DNA of 64,000 nt from Pseudomonas sp. G34 (GCF_031119625.1 NZ_JAVHZV010000021.1:1-64000), one strand, 5' to 3'. Counted from the stretch's first letter, positions 1-11,615 are shown. A program made the numbers and translations. Notes: a model not told the origin generated them from the sequence alone.

Positions 1-44
1 GCTGTATGGCTTTGCAAGTGTGAGAGCGGGCATCGCTTGTGTCT

Positions 45-100
45 GTGGGAGCGGGCCATGCCCGCGAATTGCGAACCTCGCGGGCATGGCCCGCTCCCAC
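45..100. repeat. Long inverted repeat, REP-like, 3' of choX
   Basis: Two arms of about 23-24 bases (45-68 and 77-100) are perfect reverse complements over 23 bases, around a short loop. They begin GTGGGAGCGGGCC and end GGCCCGCTCCCAC. The element lies just past the choX stop, so it may fold in the transcript and end or protect the message. Nearly the same arms occur again at 42662-42734. Bases 1-44 hold no gene I can see. Confidence 0.85.
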
Positions 101-122
101 AATGCACTGCTGCAGAGAGGCC

Positions 123-1052
123 TTACAACTTGGCCTTCACCGCTGCCAGCGCATCGCCGCCCTCGCGGGTGGTGACGCCCTCGAGCCAGCCGTCGAGTAC
201 TTCGGGGTTGGCCTTGAGCCAGTCCTTGACCGCCTGATCGTTGCTGGCCTGTTTGCTCAGCACCTTGTCCATGATGGCGTTCTCCATGTCCTGGGTGAAC
301 TTCAGGTTGCTCAGCAGCTTGCCGACGTTCGGGCACTGCGCCGCGTAGCCCTTGCGGGCCAGGGTGTTGACGCTGCCGCTGTCGCCAAAGTACTTCTCGC
401 CGCCCTTGAGGTACTTCATGTCGTACTGCACGTTCATCGGGTGTGGCGTCCAGCCGAGGAACACCACGAACTCGTCGCGCCGCACCGCCCGGCCGACCTG
501 CACCAGCATGGCCTGCTCGCTGGACTCGACCAGTTTCCAGTCCTTCAAGCCGAACTCGTTGGCGGCGATGATTTCCTTGATCGACTCGTTGGCCGGCGCG
601 CCGGAGGCGATGCCGTAGATCTTGCGGTTGAACTTGTCGGCGTGTTTTTCCAGGTCGGCGAAGGTCTTCACGCCGGCGTCATAGGCGTAGGTCGGCACGG
701 CCAGGGTGTATTCGGTGCCGCTGAGGTTCTCGGCGACTTTATCCACAGCCCCGCCCGCGACGAACTTGTCGTAGTTGGCCTGCTGCGCCGGCATCCAGTT
801 GCCGAGGAACACGTCGACCTGGCCTTTCTGCAGGCCGGCGAAGATTATCGGCACGCCCAGGGTCTGGGTCTTCACCTCATAGCCCAGGCCATCGAGCACC
901 AGGCTGGCGATGCCGTTGGTCACGGCGATGTCGCTCCAGCCCGGATCGCCGAGGGTGACCGTGGCGCAGCTGGCGTCTTCGGCGTGGGCCTGGCTGGCCA
1001 GCGTGGCGGCCAGGAGCAGGCTGCCCGCGACGGCTTTCTTGAATGTCTTCAT
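123..1052 (-). CDS. choX: Choline/betaine ABC transporter substrate-binding protein
   Basis: 309-residue periplasmic binding protein of the OpuAC/ChoX (glycine betaine-choline) family. The N-terminus is a clear signal peptide (Met-Lys-Thr-Phe-Lys-Lys, hydrophobic core, cleavage after AHA). The mature protein has family-type blocks such as VTLGDPGWSDI and FLGWTPHPMN, the latter carrying aromatic residues of the kind that cage quaternary ammonium ligands. It lies immediately downstream of the choline sulfatase gene on the same strand, which points to choline or choline sulfate as ligand. No permease or ATPase gene is visible: the 122 bases to the window edge hold an inverted repeat instead, so it may be an orphan binding protein sharing a core transporter encoded elsewhere. 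The ligand is inferred. Confidence 0.85.
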   Translation of the reverse strand: MKTFKKAVAGSLLLAATLASQAHAEDASCATVTLGDPGWSDIAVTNGIASLVLDGLGYEVKTQTLGVPIIFAGLQKGQVDVFLGNWMPAQQANYDKFVAGGAVDKVAENLSGTEYTLAVPTYAYDAGVKTFADLEKHADKFNRKIYGIASGAPANESIKEIIAANEFGLKDWKLVESSEQAMLVQVGRAVRRDEFVVFLGWTPHPMNVQYDMKYLKGGEKYFGDSGSVNTLARKGYAAQCPNVGKLLSNLKFTQDMENAIMDKVLSKQASNDQAVKDWLKANPEVLDGWLEGVTTREGGDALAAVKAKL

Positions 1053-1150
1053 GCCTATTTCCTTTATGTTGGTTTTCTGTTGGGCAGGCTATGCGACGCA
1101 AGCGAGCGCGCCAGGTTCCCGCTTTCCGGCGGGTCACCCGGCGTGCGACG

Positions 1151-2659
1151 TCACGGTTGGGGGAAGCGGGCGCGGCGCTCGAGGTCGTCGAGGTCGATGT
1201 GGTTGCGCATGTATTGCTCGCTGGCATCGACCAGCGGTTGGTGATCCCAGCTCTTCAGCTTGCCTTGGCTCAACGCCTCGGCAACCAGGCGGCGCCGGCG
1301 CTGGCTGGCCAGGGTGGCGCCGTGGATGGCGGTCATGTCCCAGCGGCTGCGCGCCTCGGCGAGAAACGCCTCGAGCTGCTCGCGATGATCGGGCGAGGTG
1401 GCGAGGTTTTCGCGCTCCTGCGGATCGTTGGCGACATTGAACAGCAGCAATGGGTCCTCCTCGCTGTAGACGAATTTCCACTCGCCACGGCGAATCATCA
1501 TCAGCGGGCTGGTGGTGCCTTCGGCCATGTATTCGCCGAGCACTTCATCATGGCCAACGTTGCCCTGCAGGTGCGGCAGCAGCGAGCGGCCATCGAGCGC
1601 CAGGCCCGGCTCGACCTGGCCGCCGGCCAGTTCCACCAGGGTCGGCAGGAGGTCGACGGTGGACACCGACTGGCTGACCCGATGCGCGGCGAAGCGCGCT
1701 GGCGCATGGACCAGCAGCGGTACCCGGGCGGCCATCTCGAACCAGTGCATCTTGTACCAGAGGCCGCGCTCGCCAAGCATGTCGCCGTGGTCGCCGGAGA
1801 ACACGATGATGGTGTCGTCGGCCAGTTTGCAGTCCTTGAGGGTCTTGAGCAGCTTGCCGATGTTGTCGTCGATGTAGCTGCAGGCGCCGAAGTAGGCGCG
1901 CCGCGCGTCGCGGATCTTGTGCTCGGGCAGCGGCTTGTCCCACAGGTCGATGACCTTGAGCAGGCGCTGGGAGTGCGGGTCCTGCTCGGCCTGGTCGATC
2001 ACCTGCTGCGGCAGCGCAATGTCCTCGTCGCTGTAGCGATTCCAGTATTCCTCGGGGATGGTGTAGGGGTCGTGGGGGTGGGTCATCGACACGGTCAGGC
2101 AGAACGGCTGGTCCGGGGTCACCCGTACGTGATCAAAGAGGTACTGCTGGGCCTTGAACACCACTTCCTCGTCGAAGTCGAGCTGGTTGGTGCGCACGCA
2201 GGGGCCGGCCTGCAGCACCGAGGACATGTTGTGGTACCAGCTGGCGCGCACCTCGGGCTCGTCCCAGTTCACCGCCCAGCCGTAGTCGGCGGGGTAGATG
2301 TCGCTGGTCAGGCGTTCCTCGTAGCCGTGCAGCTGGTCCGGGCCGCAGAAGTGCATCTTGCCGGACAGCGCGGTGCGGTAGCCGAGGCGGCGCAGGTAGT
2401 GGGCGTAGGTGGGCACGTCAGCGGGGAAGTCGGCGGCGTTGTCATAGGCGCCGATCCGGCTGGGCAACTGGCCGCTGACCAGGGTGAAGCGCGACGGCGC
2501 ACACAGCGGGCTGTTGCAGTAGGCGGAGTCGAACAGCACGCCCTCGGCGGCCAGGCGCTGCAGGTTCGGCACCTTGATTGGCGAGTTGGCGTTGTGCAGG
2601 GGCAGCAACGGTGCGGCCATCTGGTCGGCCATGATGAAGAGGATGTTGGGGCGTTTCAT
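1151..2659 (-). CDS. betC: Choline sulfatase
   Basis: 502-residue alkaline-phosphatase-superfamily sulfatase that hydrolyses choline-O-sulfate to choline and sulfate in the cytoplasm, feeding choline to glycine betaine. The sulfatase signature CAPSR (Cys53-Arg57) supplies the cysteine that is converted to formylglycine. The N-terminal metal-site stretch NILFIMADQ and the HGDMLGERG block are also present. There is no signal peptide, as expected for BetC. An upstream in-frame ATG at 2674 would add five residues; I chose 2659 because the family protein begins MKRPNILF. It is followed by choX, and a LysR regulator starts divergently 110 bases upstream, the usual betC arrangement in Pseudomonas. 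Confidence 0.93.
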   Translation of the reverse strand: MKRPNILFIMADQMAAPLLPLHNANSPIKVPNLQRLAAEGVLFDSAYCNSPLCAPSRFTLVSGQLPSRIGAYDNAADFPADVPTYAHYLRRLGYRTALSGKMHFCGPDQLHGYEERLTSDIYPADYGWAVNWDEPEVRASWYHNMSSVLQAGPCVRTNQLDFDEEVVFKAQQYLFDHVRVTPDQPFCLTVSMTHPHDPYTIPEEYWNRYSDEDIALPQQVIDQAEQDPHSQRLLKVIDLWDKPLPEHKIRDARRAYFGACSYIDDNIGKLLKTLKDCKLADDTIIVFSGDHGDMLGERGLWYKMHWFEMAARVPLLVHAPARFAAHRVSQSVSTVDLLPTLVELAGGQVEPGLALDGRSLLPHLQGNVGHDEVLGEYMAEGTTSPLMMIRRGEWKFVYSEEDPLLLFNVANDPQERENLATSPDHREQLEAFLAEARSRWDMTAIHGATLASQRRRRLVAEALSQGKLKSWDHQPLVDASEQYMRNHIDLDDLERRARFPQP

Positions 2660-2769
2660 GGCGGCGTATTCCATATCGTTGTTTTATGCGAAATTGATCA
2701 TCCGATGATCAAGGCTCGATTAACAGGGGTAAACCCGGATGCGACACATGGCTCGGATAAGCAGTGCTT

Positions 2770-3723
2770 ATGTTTGAAGCGCTCGCAGGCATCTCCCTCG
2801 ATACGCTGCGGGTGTTCGAATCGGCGGCCCGCCACCTGAGCTTTACCGCCGCAGCGGCCGAGCTCGGCAGCACCCAGCCGGCAATCAGCCAGCAGATCAA
2901 ACGGCTGGAAGCACAGTTGGCGACCCGCCTGTTCGACCGCGTGTACCGCGGAATCGTGCTGACCGATGCCGGCGAGGCGTTGCTGGCACCGGTGCAGGAG
3001 GGCCTGGCGGCCATGGACGCCGGGCTGGCGACGGTGGCCGGCCGCCAGCAGCATGAGGTGCTGCAGGTGGCGACCGACTTCGCCTTTGCCGCCTACTGGC
3101 TGATGCCGCGCCTGCAGCGTTTTCACCAGCAGTACCCGGACGTCGACGTCAGCCTGATCACCAGCGAGCGTGACCTGGCCAGCCTGCCGGCGGAAATCGA
3201 CGTGGCCATCTCCTTCGGTGACGGGCGTTTCAAGCATGGCGAGCAACACCTGTTGTTCAGCGAGGAGGTGTTCGCTGTGTGCAGCCCGCTGCTGCTCAAC
3301 CGCGTCGACATCCTGCCCGGCGAGGTGTTGGCGGACCTGCCGCTGTTGCATCTGCGCCCGGAAAGCCGTTCGCGCTGGTTCGACTGGAACGGCCTGTTCC
3401 GCGCCCTCGGCATCGCCGAACTGCCCAGCCCCGGCAGCCTGCGCTTCGACAACTACACGCTGCTGATCCAGGCCGCCATCGCCGGGCGCGGGGTGGCCAT
3501 CGGCTGGCGGCACCTGGTCGACGAACTGATCGACCAGGGCCTGCTGGTGCGGGTCGACTCGCGCTCGGCCACCTCGCGCTTCGGCTATTACGTGGTGCTG
3601 CCCGAGCGCAAACGGCGCATTCGCCTGGTGGAGCGTTTCGTCGCCTGGCTGCAGGAGGAGCTGCAGCGCGAGCCCCTGCCGGAGCGGCCGGGCGGTATCG
3701 ACCCCAAGAGGCTTGCCCTATGA
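2770..3723 (+). CDS. betR: LysR regulator of choline sulfate utilisation
   Basis: 317-residue LysR-type regulator. Its N-terminal winged helix-turn-helix includes SFTAAAAELGSTQPAISQQIKRLE at roughly residues 24-47, and the rest is a periplasmic-binding-fold effector domain. It is divergent from betC with a 110-base shared region, so it probably controls betC-choX and itself in response to choline sulfate or choline; this is inferred from position and from the same pairing in other pseudomonads. The ATG at 2770 was preferred over a GTG at 2764 because GGATAA at 2755-2760 is spaced properly for it. The gene symbol is by analogy and the name is used variably in the literature. Confidence 0.85.
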   Translation: MFEALAGISLDTLRVFESAARHLSFTAAAAELGSTQPAISQQIKRLEAQLATRLFDRVYRGIVLTDAGEALLAPVQEGLAAMDAGLATVAGRQQHEVLQVATDFAFAAYWLMPRLQRFHQQYPDVDVSLITSERDLASLPAEIDVAISFGDGRFKHGEQHLLFSEEVFAVCSPLLLNRVDILPGEVLADLPLLHLRPESRSRWFDWNGLFRALGIAELPSPGSLRFDNYTLLIQAAIAGRGVAIGWRHLVDELIDQGLLVRVDSRSATSRFGYYVVLPERKRRIRLVERFVAWLQEELQREPLPERPGGIDPKRLAL

Positions 3724-3852
3724 ATGAAAGCCGCCGCGGCGACCACCGGCAACGACCTGCTTGGCCACCGCGCCCGCGCCTTCCGGCCGGGCGCCGCGCA
3801 GCCGCTGGATGTATCGATGCTGTCGGGCGGGCCGCTCAGGTTCGGGCTCTGA
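3724..3852 (+). CDS. Possible small ORF after the LysR gene
   Basis: A 42-codon frame starting one base after the LysR stop, reading MKAAAATTGNDLLGH and ending PLRFGL. An overlapping frame from the ATGA at 3720 runs to the same region with a basic, low-complexity product, so coding status is unclear. I recognise no family. It could be a translationally coupled small protein, or simply GC-rich spacer before the next gene. Confidence 0.2.
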   Translation: MKAAAATTGNDLLGHRARAFRPGAAQPLDVSMLSGGPLRFGL

Positions 3853-3906
3853 CGCGCAAAGCAAGTCAAGGTATGATCCGCGGCTGATTTTTCGAGAGCC
3901 CGTGCC

Positions 3907-4770
3907 ATGCCCTATCTGCTCGCCGTCACCGTCCTCTGGGCGTTCTCCTTCAGCCTGATCGGTGAGTACCTGGCGGGCCGGGTGGACAGCGACTTCGCGG
4001 TGCTGGCGCGGGTGGCGGTGGCGGCCCTGGTATTCCTGCCGTTCACCCTGTGGCGCGGTTTGCCGCGGCGCTTGCTGGCCGGCTTCTGGCTGGCCGGGGC
4101 GCTGCAGTTCGGCGTCACCTACCTGTGCCTGTACCGCAGCTTCCAGGTGCTGACGGTGCCCGAGGTGCTGCTGTTCACCGTGCTCACGCCGATCTACGTG
4201 ACCCTGCTCGACGACGCCCTGGCGCGGCGCTTCAGCCCCTGGGCGCTGGTCGCCGCGCTGGTGGCGGTGGGTGGCGGCGTGGTGATCCGCTTCGAGCGCC
4301 TGGAGGGCGGCTACCTGATCGGCTTCCTGCTGCTGCAACTGGCCAACCTGACCTTCGCCGCGGGCCAGGTGCTGTGCCGCCAATTGCTCATGCGCTATCC
4401 GACCGAGCAGCCGCTGCACCGCTTCTTCGGGCATTTCTTCCTGGGGGCGATGGTGCTGGTGCTGCCGTCGTTCCTGCTGTTCGGCAACCCGGACAAACTG
4501 CCGAGCACCGCGCTGCAGTGGGGCATCCTGCTGTGGATGGGGCTGTTCGCCACGGCGCTGGGGCTGTTCTGGTGGGTCAAGGGCAGCGTCAAGGTGGATG
4601 CCGGCACCCTGGCGGTGATGAACGAGCTGCACGTGCCCGCCGGCCTGGTGGTGAACCTGCTGATCTGGAACCGCGATGCCGACCTGCCACGCCTGGCATT
4701 GGGCGGGGCGATCATCCTTGCCTCGCTGTGGCTCAACCGCCTCGGCCGACGGCGCCTGGCGACGGCCTGA
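3907..4770 (+). CDS. DMT-family (EamA) membrane transporter
   Basis: 287-residue inner-membrane protein with about ten hydrophobic helices, the duplicated EamA arrangement of drug/metabolite transporters. It starts MPYLLAVTVLWAFSFSLIGE, which is helix 1; a second repeat half begins near residue 140 (GFLLLQLANLTFAAGQVLCR). Such proteins export amino acids, organic acids or other small metabolites, but the substrate cannot be read from sequence. It stands alone on the plus strand between the choline-sulfate regulator and pbpG. The 210 bases after it hold a short perfect dyad (AATTGC at 4825-4830, GCAATT at 4835-4840) followed by a T run, possibly a weak terminator or an operator for pbpG. Confidence 0.85.
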   Translation: MPYLLAVTVLWAFSFSLIGEYLAGRVDSDFAVLARVAVAALVFLPFTLWRGLPRRLLAGFWLAGALQFGVTYLCLYRSFQVLTVPEVLLFTVLTPIYVTLLDDALARRFSPWALVAALVAVGGGVVIRFERLEGGYLIGFLLLQLANLTFAAGQVLCRQLLMRYPTEQPLHRFFGHFFLGAMVLVLPSFLLFGNPDKLPSTALQWGILLWMGLFATALGLFWWVKGSVKVDAGTLAVMNELHVPAGLVVNLLIWNRDADLPRLALGGAIILASLWLNRLGRRRLATA

Positions 4771-4980
4771 TCCATTTATCGGAGAATAGGAACCTGCCTT
4801 GACGGGTGCTAACATCGCACCTTCAATTGCGAATGCAATTAGCTGTTTTTCAAACCCTATTTCTGGGGCTTTATAAAAGTTACCGAGCGAGGTCTGCAAG
4901 GCGCTTTTATCGAGGCTCAAGGGTCATGGACGAAGTTCCTTCACCGGCATGGAGCGCCTTTTCCAGTCATCTCTTGCCGT

Positions 4981-5898
4981 GTGAATGCCATCGTGAATAT
5001 TCGTCGTCCCTTCGCCAGCCTCGCCCTGGCCTGCCTGTTTCTCGTCGCGCCCCTGGCCTCCGAAGCCGCCACCTCCAGCAAGCAGGAACTCGCCTCCGGC
5101 AGCGCCCTGCTGGTCGACCTGAACACCGACAAGGTGCTGTATTCCAGCAACCCGAACATGGTGGTGCCCATCGCCTCGGTCACCAAGCTGATGACCGCCA
5201 TGGTCACCCTGGATGCCAAGCTGCCGCTCAACGAACAACTGCCGGTGATCATTCGTGACGTGCACGACATGCGCGGCGTGTATTCCCGCGTGCGCATCGG
5301 CAGCGAGATCAGCCGCCGCGAGATGCTCCTGCTGACCCTGATGTCGTCCGAGAACCGCGCCGCCTCCAGCCTGGCGCATCACTACCCGGGCGGCGTCACC
5401 GCTTTCGTCGCCGCCATGAATGCCAAGGCCCGCGCCCTGGGCATGACCCAGACCCGCTACGTGGAGCCGACCGGCCTGTCCGAGCACAACGTGTCCACCG
5501 CCAACGACCTGGTGAAGCTGCTCAAGGCGACCCGCAGCTACCCGCTGATCGGTGAACTGAGTGCCACGGGCGAAAAGACCGTGGCCTTCCACAAGCCCAA
5601 CTACACCCTGGGTTTTCGCAACACCAACGCGCTGACCCGCAAGCCCGGCTGGAACGTGCAACTGACCAAGACCGGCTTCACCAACAGCGCCGGCCACTGC
5701 CTGGTGATGCGCACCACCATGGCCGGCAAACCGGTGGCCTTCGTGGTACTCGACGCCTTCGGCAAATACACCCACATGGCCGACGCCAACCGCCTGCGCA
5801 AATGGGTGGAAACCGGCAAGGTCACCCCGGTGGCCCCGGCGGCGCTGGCCTACAAGCAGCAGCGCGCTTCGCAGCGCCAGCTGCAGGCGGCCCAGTAA
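4981..5898 (+). CDS. pbpG: D-alanyl-D-alanine endopeptidase (PBP7 type)
   Basis: 305-residue low-molecular-weight penicillin-binding protein of the S11 serine peptidase family, which cleaves D-Ala-meso-DAP cross-links in periplasmic peptidoglycan. All three catalytic motifs are visible: SVTK (Ser66-Lys69), SEN (Ser123-Asn125) and KTG (Lys230-Gly232). A signal peptide precedes them ([19 protein letters not shown]). The start is a GTG at 4981; a second GTG at 4993 is equally possible, and no in-frame ATG lies upstream. The length fits PbpG rather than the longer carboxypeptidases DacA/DacC. It is convergent with the next LysR gene, with only three bases between their stops. Confidence 0.9.
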   Translation: MNAIVNIRRPFASLALACLFLVAPLASEAATSSKQELASGSALLVDLNTDKVLYSSNPNMVVPIASVTKLMTAMVTLDAKLPLNEQLPVIIRDVHDMRGVYSRVRIGSEISRREMLLLTLMSSENRAASSLAHHYPGGVTAFVAAMNAKARALGMTQTRYVEPTGLSEHNVSTANDLVKLLKATRSYPLIGELSATGEKTVAFHKPNYTLGFRNTNALTRKPGWNVQLTKTGFTNSAGHCLVMRTTMAGKPVAFVVLDAFGKYTHMADANRLRKWVETGKVTPVAPAALAYKQQRASQRQLQAAQ

Positions 5899-5901
5899 GC
5901 G

Positions 5902-6804
5902 CTAACGCGTTTGCCAGAGCGGATCGGCAGCCAGCCGCTCGGCGATGAAATCCAGCAAGGCGCGCAGCGCCGGCAGCATCTGCCGGCGTGACGCGTAGAT
6001 GGCGTGAATGCCCAGGGACTGCGGCTGCCAGTCGGGCAGCAGGCGCACCAGGCGGCCATCTTCGAGCAGCGGCGCCGCCGCATACAGCGGTTGCATGCAG
6101 ATGCCGCCGCCAGCCACCGCTGCCTCCAGCAGTACCGCCGTGTCATTGCTGCTCAGGTTGCCACCCACCGGCACCTGTACGGGCCCCGGTTGCCCGCTGA
6201 ACTGCCAGACACTGCGCCCGAAATAGCTGTAGGTCAGGCAATTGTGCCCGGCCAGCTCGCGCGGCTGTTCTGGTGTGCCGGCCTTGGCCAGGTAGGCGGG
6301 CGCGGCGCAGACCACCGAATGGCAGTCGCCCAGGTGGCGGGCCACCTGGTTGGGCTCGAGCTGGTTGGTGATGCGTAGCGCCAGGTCGATACCTTCCTCG
6401 ACCAGGTTCACGGCGTGGCTGCCTATCAGCACATCCACCGAGGTGTTCGGGTAGCGCGCCAGGTATTCCACCAGCACCGGGCTCAGCCAGGTTTGCGCGA
6501 ACGACTGGCTGGTGGCGATGCGCAGGTTGCCGCTCGGCCCGTCGGTGGCCTTGATGCCCGTGGCGCGCATCATCTCGGCGGTGTGCAGCATTTCCCGGCA
6601 GTGCGGCAGCAGCTCGTTGCCGACCTGGGTGAGGCTCAGCTTGCGCGTGGTGCGGTGCAGCAGGCGCGCGCCTACCCAGCCCTCCAGTGCAGCCAGGTAG
6701 CGCGAAACCATGGCCCGCGACAGCTCCAGGTGCTCGGCGGCAGCGGTCTGGCTGCCACGATCGACCACTTCGACGAAAACGCGGGTTGCGGTGAGTCTGT
6801 CCAT
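5902..6804 (-). CDS. LysR-family transcriptional regulator
   Basis: 300-residue LysR-type regulator of the CrgA/AaeR-like branch. Its helix-turn-helix lies in residues 1-60 (RGSQTAAAEHLELSRAMVSRYLAALE), followed by the HRTTRKLSLT segment typical of this group and an effector domain. It is divergent from an NAD(P)-binding oxidoreductase gene (141 bases between starts), so that gene is its likely target. The effector is unknown. It begins MDRLTATRVFVEVV at a clear ATG. Confidence 0.87.
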   Translation of the reverse strand: MDRLTATRVFVEVVDRGSQTAAAEHLELSRAMVSRYLAALEGWVGARLLHRTTRKLSLTQVGNELLPHCREMLHTAEMMRATGIKATDGPSGNLRIATSQSFAQTWLSPVLVEYLARYPNTSVDVLIGSHAVNLVEEGIDLALRITNQLEPNQVARHLGDCHSVVCAAPAYLAKAGTPEQPRELAGHNCLTYSYFGRSVWQFSGQPGPVQVPVGGNLSSNDTAVLLEAAVAGGGICMQPLYAAAPLLEDGRLVRLLPDWQPQSLGIHAIYASRRQMLPALRALLDFIAERLAADPLWQTR

Positions 6805-6945
6805 GATTAGCTCGATTCATGCAACTGAGTTGCGGCGATTATGCGGCTTTTTGCAGATCAACCGGCAGGTAAGCTCATAGCTCGTTCATCGATGCCGCCT
6901 TCAGCGTATGTCGATGGTTTGTTGCCTGTCACAGTGGAGCCTCAC

Positions 6946-7557
6946 ATGAAAGTCGTCATTCTGGGTATCAGCGGTCGCGCCGGCGCGCGCCTGCGCGATG
7001 AACTGTTGCAGCGTGGCCATCAGGTCACCGGGATCGCCCGCGACGTGAGCAGCGTGCCGGCCCAGGCCGGCCTCAGCCTGGCCAGCGCGGACGTAGCCGA
7101 CAGCGAGCGGCTGGTGCCGCTGCTCAAGGGGCACGATGCGGTAATCAGCACCACGCGCTTCGTTGGCAGCGATGCCGCGAGCCTGCTCGGTGCGGTAAAG
7201 GCCGCCGGCGTGCCGCGCCTGCTGGTGGTCGGTGGGGCCGGTAGCCTGGAAGTGGCGCCCGGCGTCGCGCTGATCGACACGCCGCAGTTCCCGGCAGCCT
7301 ACAAGGCCGAGGCGAGCGCGGGACGAGATTTCCTCAACGTGCTGCGTGGCGAGCAGGCGCTGGACTGGACCTTCCTGTCGCCCTCGGCGTTGTTCGAGCC
7401 GGGACCGCGCACCGGCCGCTTCCGCCTCGGCACCGACAATCTGCTGGTGGATGCCGACGGCAACAGCGCGATCTCCATGGAAGACTACGCCATCGCCCTG
7501 GTCGATGAGCTGGAACAGCCAAACCATTCGCGCCAGCGCTTTACCGTCGGCTACTGA
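6946..7557 (+). CDS. NAD(P)-binding oxidoreductase (atypical SDR/NmrA-like)
   Basis: 203-residue Rossmann-fold protein with the dinucleotide-binding loop GISGRAG at residues 7-13, followed by a second-strand region (GHQVTGIARD) and VADSERLVPLLKGHDAVIST, typical of the short atypical-SDR proteins near YwnB and flavin reductase BLVRB. There is no classical YxxxK catalytic pair, so the reaction is not evident. The ATG at 6946 is preceded by GTGGAG at a good distance, which excludes longer starts. It is divergent from a LysR gene that probably regulates it. A strong bidirectional terminator follows. Confidence 0.8.
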   Translation: MKVVILGISGRAGARLRDELLQRGHQVTGIARDVSSVPAQAGLSLASADVADSERLVPLLKGHDAVISTTRFVGSDAASLLGAVKAAGVPRLLVVGGAGSLEVAPGVALIDTPQFPAAYKAEASAGRDFLNVLRGEQALDWTFLSPSALFEPGPRTGRFRLGTDNLLVDADGNSAISMEDYAIALVDELEQPNHSRQRFTVGY

Positions 7558-7596
7558 TAACGGCTGATGCGTCGCAGCACGGCGGCCCGCCCATAA

Positions 7597-7634
7597 AAAA
7601 AACCGCTGCACCCGGACCGGGGCAGCGGTTTTTT
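7597..7634. terminator. Bidirectional rho-independent terminator
   Basis: Perfect 13-base arms, AAAAAACCGCTGC (7597-7609) and GCAGCGGTTTTTT (7622-7634), around a 12-base loop. Because each strand ends in a T run, it can stop both the oxidoreductase transcript and the convergent trpBA transcript. Confidence 0.93.
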
Positions 7635-7651
7635 GTTGGCGTGAAGACGGC

Positions 7652-9927
<2,276 letters not shown>

Positions 9928-9955
9928 TCAAATTTACGCACAGGTAGGTCGCGTC

Positions 9956-10624
9956 ATGAAAACAGGATGGATGTGGCTGTTCCCGGGTGTCGGCGCGCTG
10001 TTGCTGGCGGTTGCCATCGGTATCCAGGTTTCGCGCATCAGCGGCGAAGCGCAGATGACGCGCACCGAAGGTTTTATCGTGGATATCGAGGATGGCTGCC
10101 CGACGGTGTCGTTCACCACGCTCGATGGCACGCTGGGCGAGCATCACAGCAGCACCTGCAGCACGCCGCCGTCGTTCGATATCGGTGAGCGCGTGGCGGT
10201 GTATTACCACCCGCAGGATCCTGAACGCGCCCACATCGACAGCTTCGAACAGAACTGGATCGGCAGCCTGATCGTCGGCGGTATCGGCGCGGTCTTTCTG
10301 GCGATTGGCCTGTTGTTCGTGCTGCCGCCGCTGTTCGCCAAGCGCCGCGCGGCCGAACTGCTGGTCAGCGGCACAGCGGTGCAGGCCGAGCTGGTGGACG
10401 TCGAACTCAATGGTTCGCTGAGCATCAACGGCCGCAACCCGTATCGCATCGTCGCCCAGTGGCTGAACCCGCAAACCAACAAGCTGCATGTGTTTCGCAG
10501 TGACAACCTGTGGTTCGATCCGGGCCCCTACATCAGCGAGTCGCTGGTCACGGTGATGATCGACCCGGCCAACCCCAAACGCTACAGCATGGATACCCGC
10601 TTCCTGCCCGAGCTGGCGGACTGA
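9956..10624 (+). CDS. DUF3592 membrane protein
   Basis: 222 residues with one membrane helix at residues 5-23 ([19 protein letters not shown]) and a second near 102-124 ([20 protein letters not shown]), framing an extracytoplasmic loop; a second soluble domain follows. The phrases [18 protein letters not shown] and [16 protein letters not shown] are the repeated DUF3592 signature. Function is unknown. It sits between trpB and trpI, whose ATG comes one base after this stop, so the two genes are almost certainly cotranscribed. No link to tryptophan is evident from the protein itself. Confidence 0.85.
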   Translation: MKTGWMWLFPGVGALLLAVAIGIQVSRISGEAQMTRTEGFIVDIEDGCPTVSFTTLDGTLGEHHSSTCSTPPSFDIGERVAVYYHPQDPERAHIDSFEQNWIGSLIVGGIGAVFLAIGLLFVLPPLFAKRRAAELLVSGTAVQAELVDVELNGSLSINGRNPYRIVAQWLNPQTNKLHVFRSDNLWFDPGPYISESLVTVMIDPANPKRYSMDTRFLPELAD

Positions 10625-10625
10625 G

Positions 10626-11519
10626 ATGGCCCAGAACCTGCCGTCGCTCAACGCCCTGTATGCCTTCGAGGCCGCCGCGCGGTTGGGCAGCGTCAGCCGC
10701 GCCGCGCTCGAGCTGCACGTCACCCATGGTGCGGTGAGCCGGCAGATTCGCAGCCTGGAAGAGCAGCTCGGGGTGGCGCTGTTCGTCAAGGACGGGCGCG
10801 GCCTGAAGCTGACCGAAGCGGGCATACGCCTGCGTGATGTCAGCGGCGAGACCTTTAGCCGCCTGCGCCAGGTGTGTGGCGAGCTGCGTCAGCGCGAGGT
10901 CGATACCGCCTTCGTGCTCGGTTGCCCGGGCAGCCTGCTGGCACGCTGGTTCATTCCGCGCCTGGATCGCCTCAACAGCGCCTTGCCCGAGCTGCGCCTG
11001 CAGTTGTCCACCAGTCAGGGCGAGCTGGACCCACGCAGCCCCCAGGTGGATGCCACCCTGCTGTACGCCGAGCCGCCGTGGCCGGCGGACATGCGCGTAT
11101 TCGAGCTGGCGCGTGAATCCATCGGCCCGGTGATCAGCCCGCAGCACCCACGCTTCGCCGAGTTGAGCGCCGCCGCGCCGGCCGCCTTGCTGCACGAGGC
11201 GTTGCTGCACACCACCTCGCGGCCCCAGGCCTGGCCGCAGTGGCTGGCGGCGATGAGCCTGCAGCCTGCGGACATGCGTCTGGGGCAGGGCTTCGAACAT
11301 CTGTATTACCTGCTCGAGGCCGCGTCGGCGGGCCTTGGCGTGGCCATCGCGCCGTTGCAACTGGTGGCCGATGACCTGAAGGCGCGACGGCTGGTCGCCC
11401 CCTGGGGCTTCGTCGAAACCGATGCGCGCCTGGCGCTGTGGGTGCCCGAGCGGCGCAACGGTCAGCGCGCCGAGAGGCTTGCCGATTGGTTGAGAACAGC
11501 GTTGCAAACCGCGAGTTGA
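10626..11519 (+). CDS. trpI: LysR-type activator of trpBA
   Basis: 297-residue LysR regulator close to P. aeruginosa/P. putida TrpI in characteristic phrases: [57 protein letters not shown] and [14 protein letters not shown]. TrpI binds indoleglycerol phosphate and activates trpBA. Normally it is directly divergent from trpB; here a DUF3592 gene separates them and trpI starts one base after that gene's stop. So its expression probably follows the DUF3592 promoter rather than classic divergent autoregulation. Confidence 0.9.
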   Translation: MAQNLPSLNALYAFEAAARLGSVSRAALELHVTHGAVSRQIRSLEEQLGVALFVKDGRGLKLTEAGIRLRDVSGETFSRLRQVCGELRQREVDTAFVLGCPGSLLARWFIPRLDRLNSALPELRLQLSTSQGELDPRSPQVDATLLYAEPPWPADMRVFELARESIGPVISPQHPRFAELSAAAPAALLHEALLHTTSRPQAWPQWLAAMSLQPADMRLGQGFEHLYYLLEAASAGLGVAIAPLQLVADDLKARRLVAPWGFVETDARLALWVPERRNGQRAERLADWLRTALQTAS

Positions 11520-11615
11520 GTCGCCTGCAGCGCAGAACCTTGTTTCTCGGGCATCGGTCATAGCAGCGGCCCCCACATATCTTCCGGGCCATCACTGACA
11601 GAGAGGGATGTGCCC

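Noticed and set aside
45..100. Inverted repeats considered as part of a CRISPR array
   Set aside because: Copies are single, far apart and palindromic, with no regular spacers and no cas genes.
1043..2839. 598-codon plus-strand frame opposite betC
   Set aside because: It mirrors betC in antisense; the sulfatase on the other strand has catalytic motifs and a normal context.
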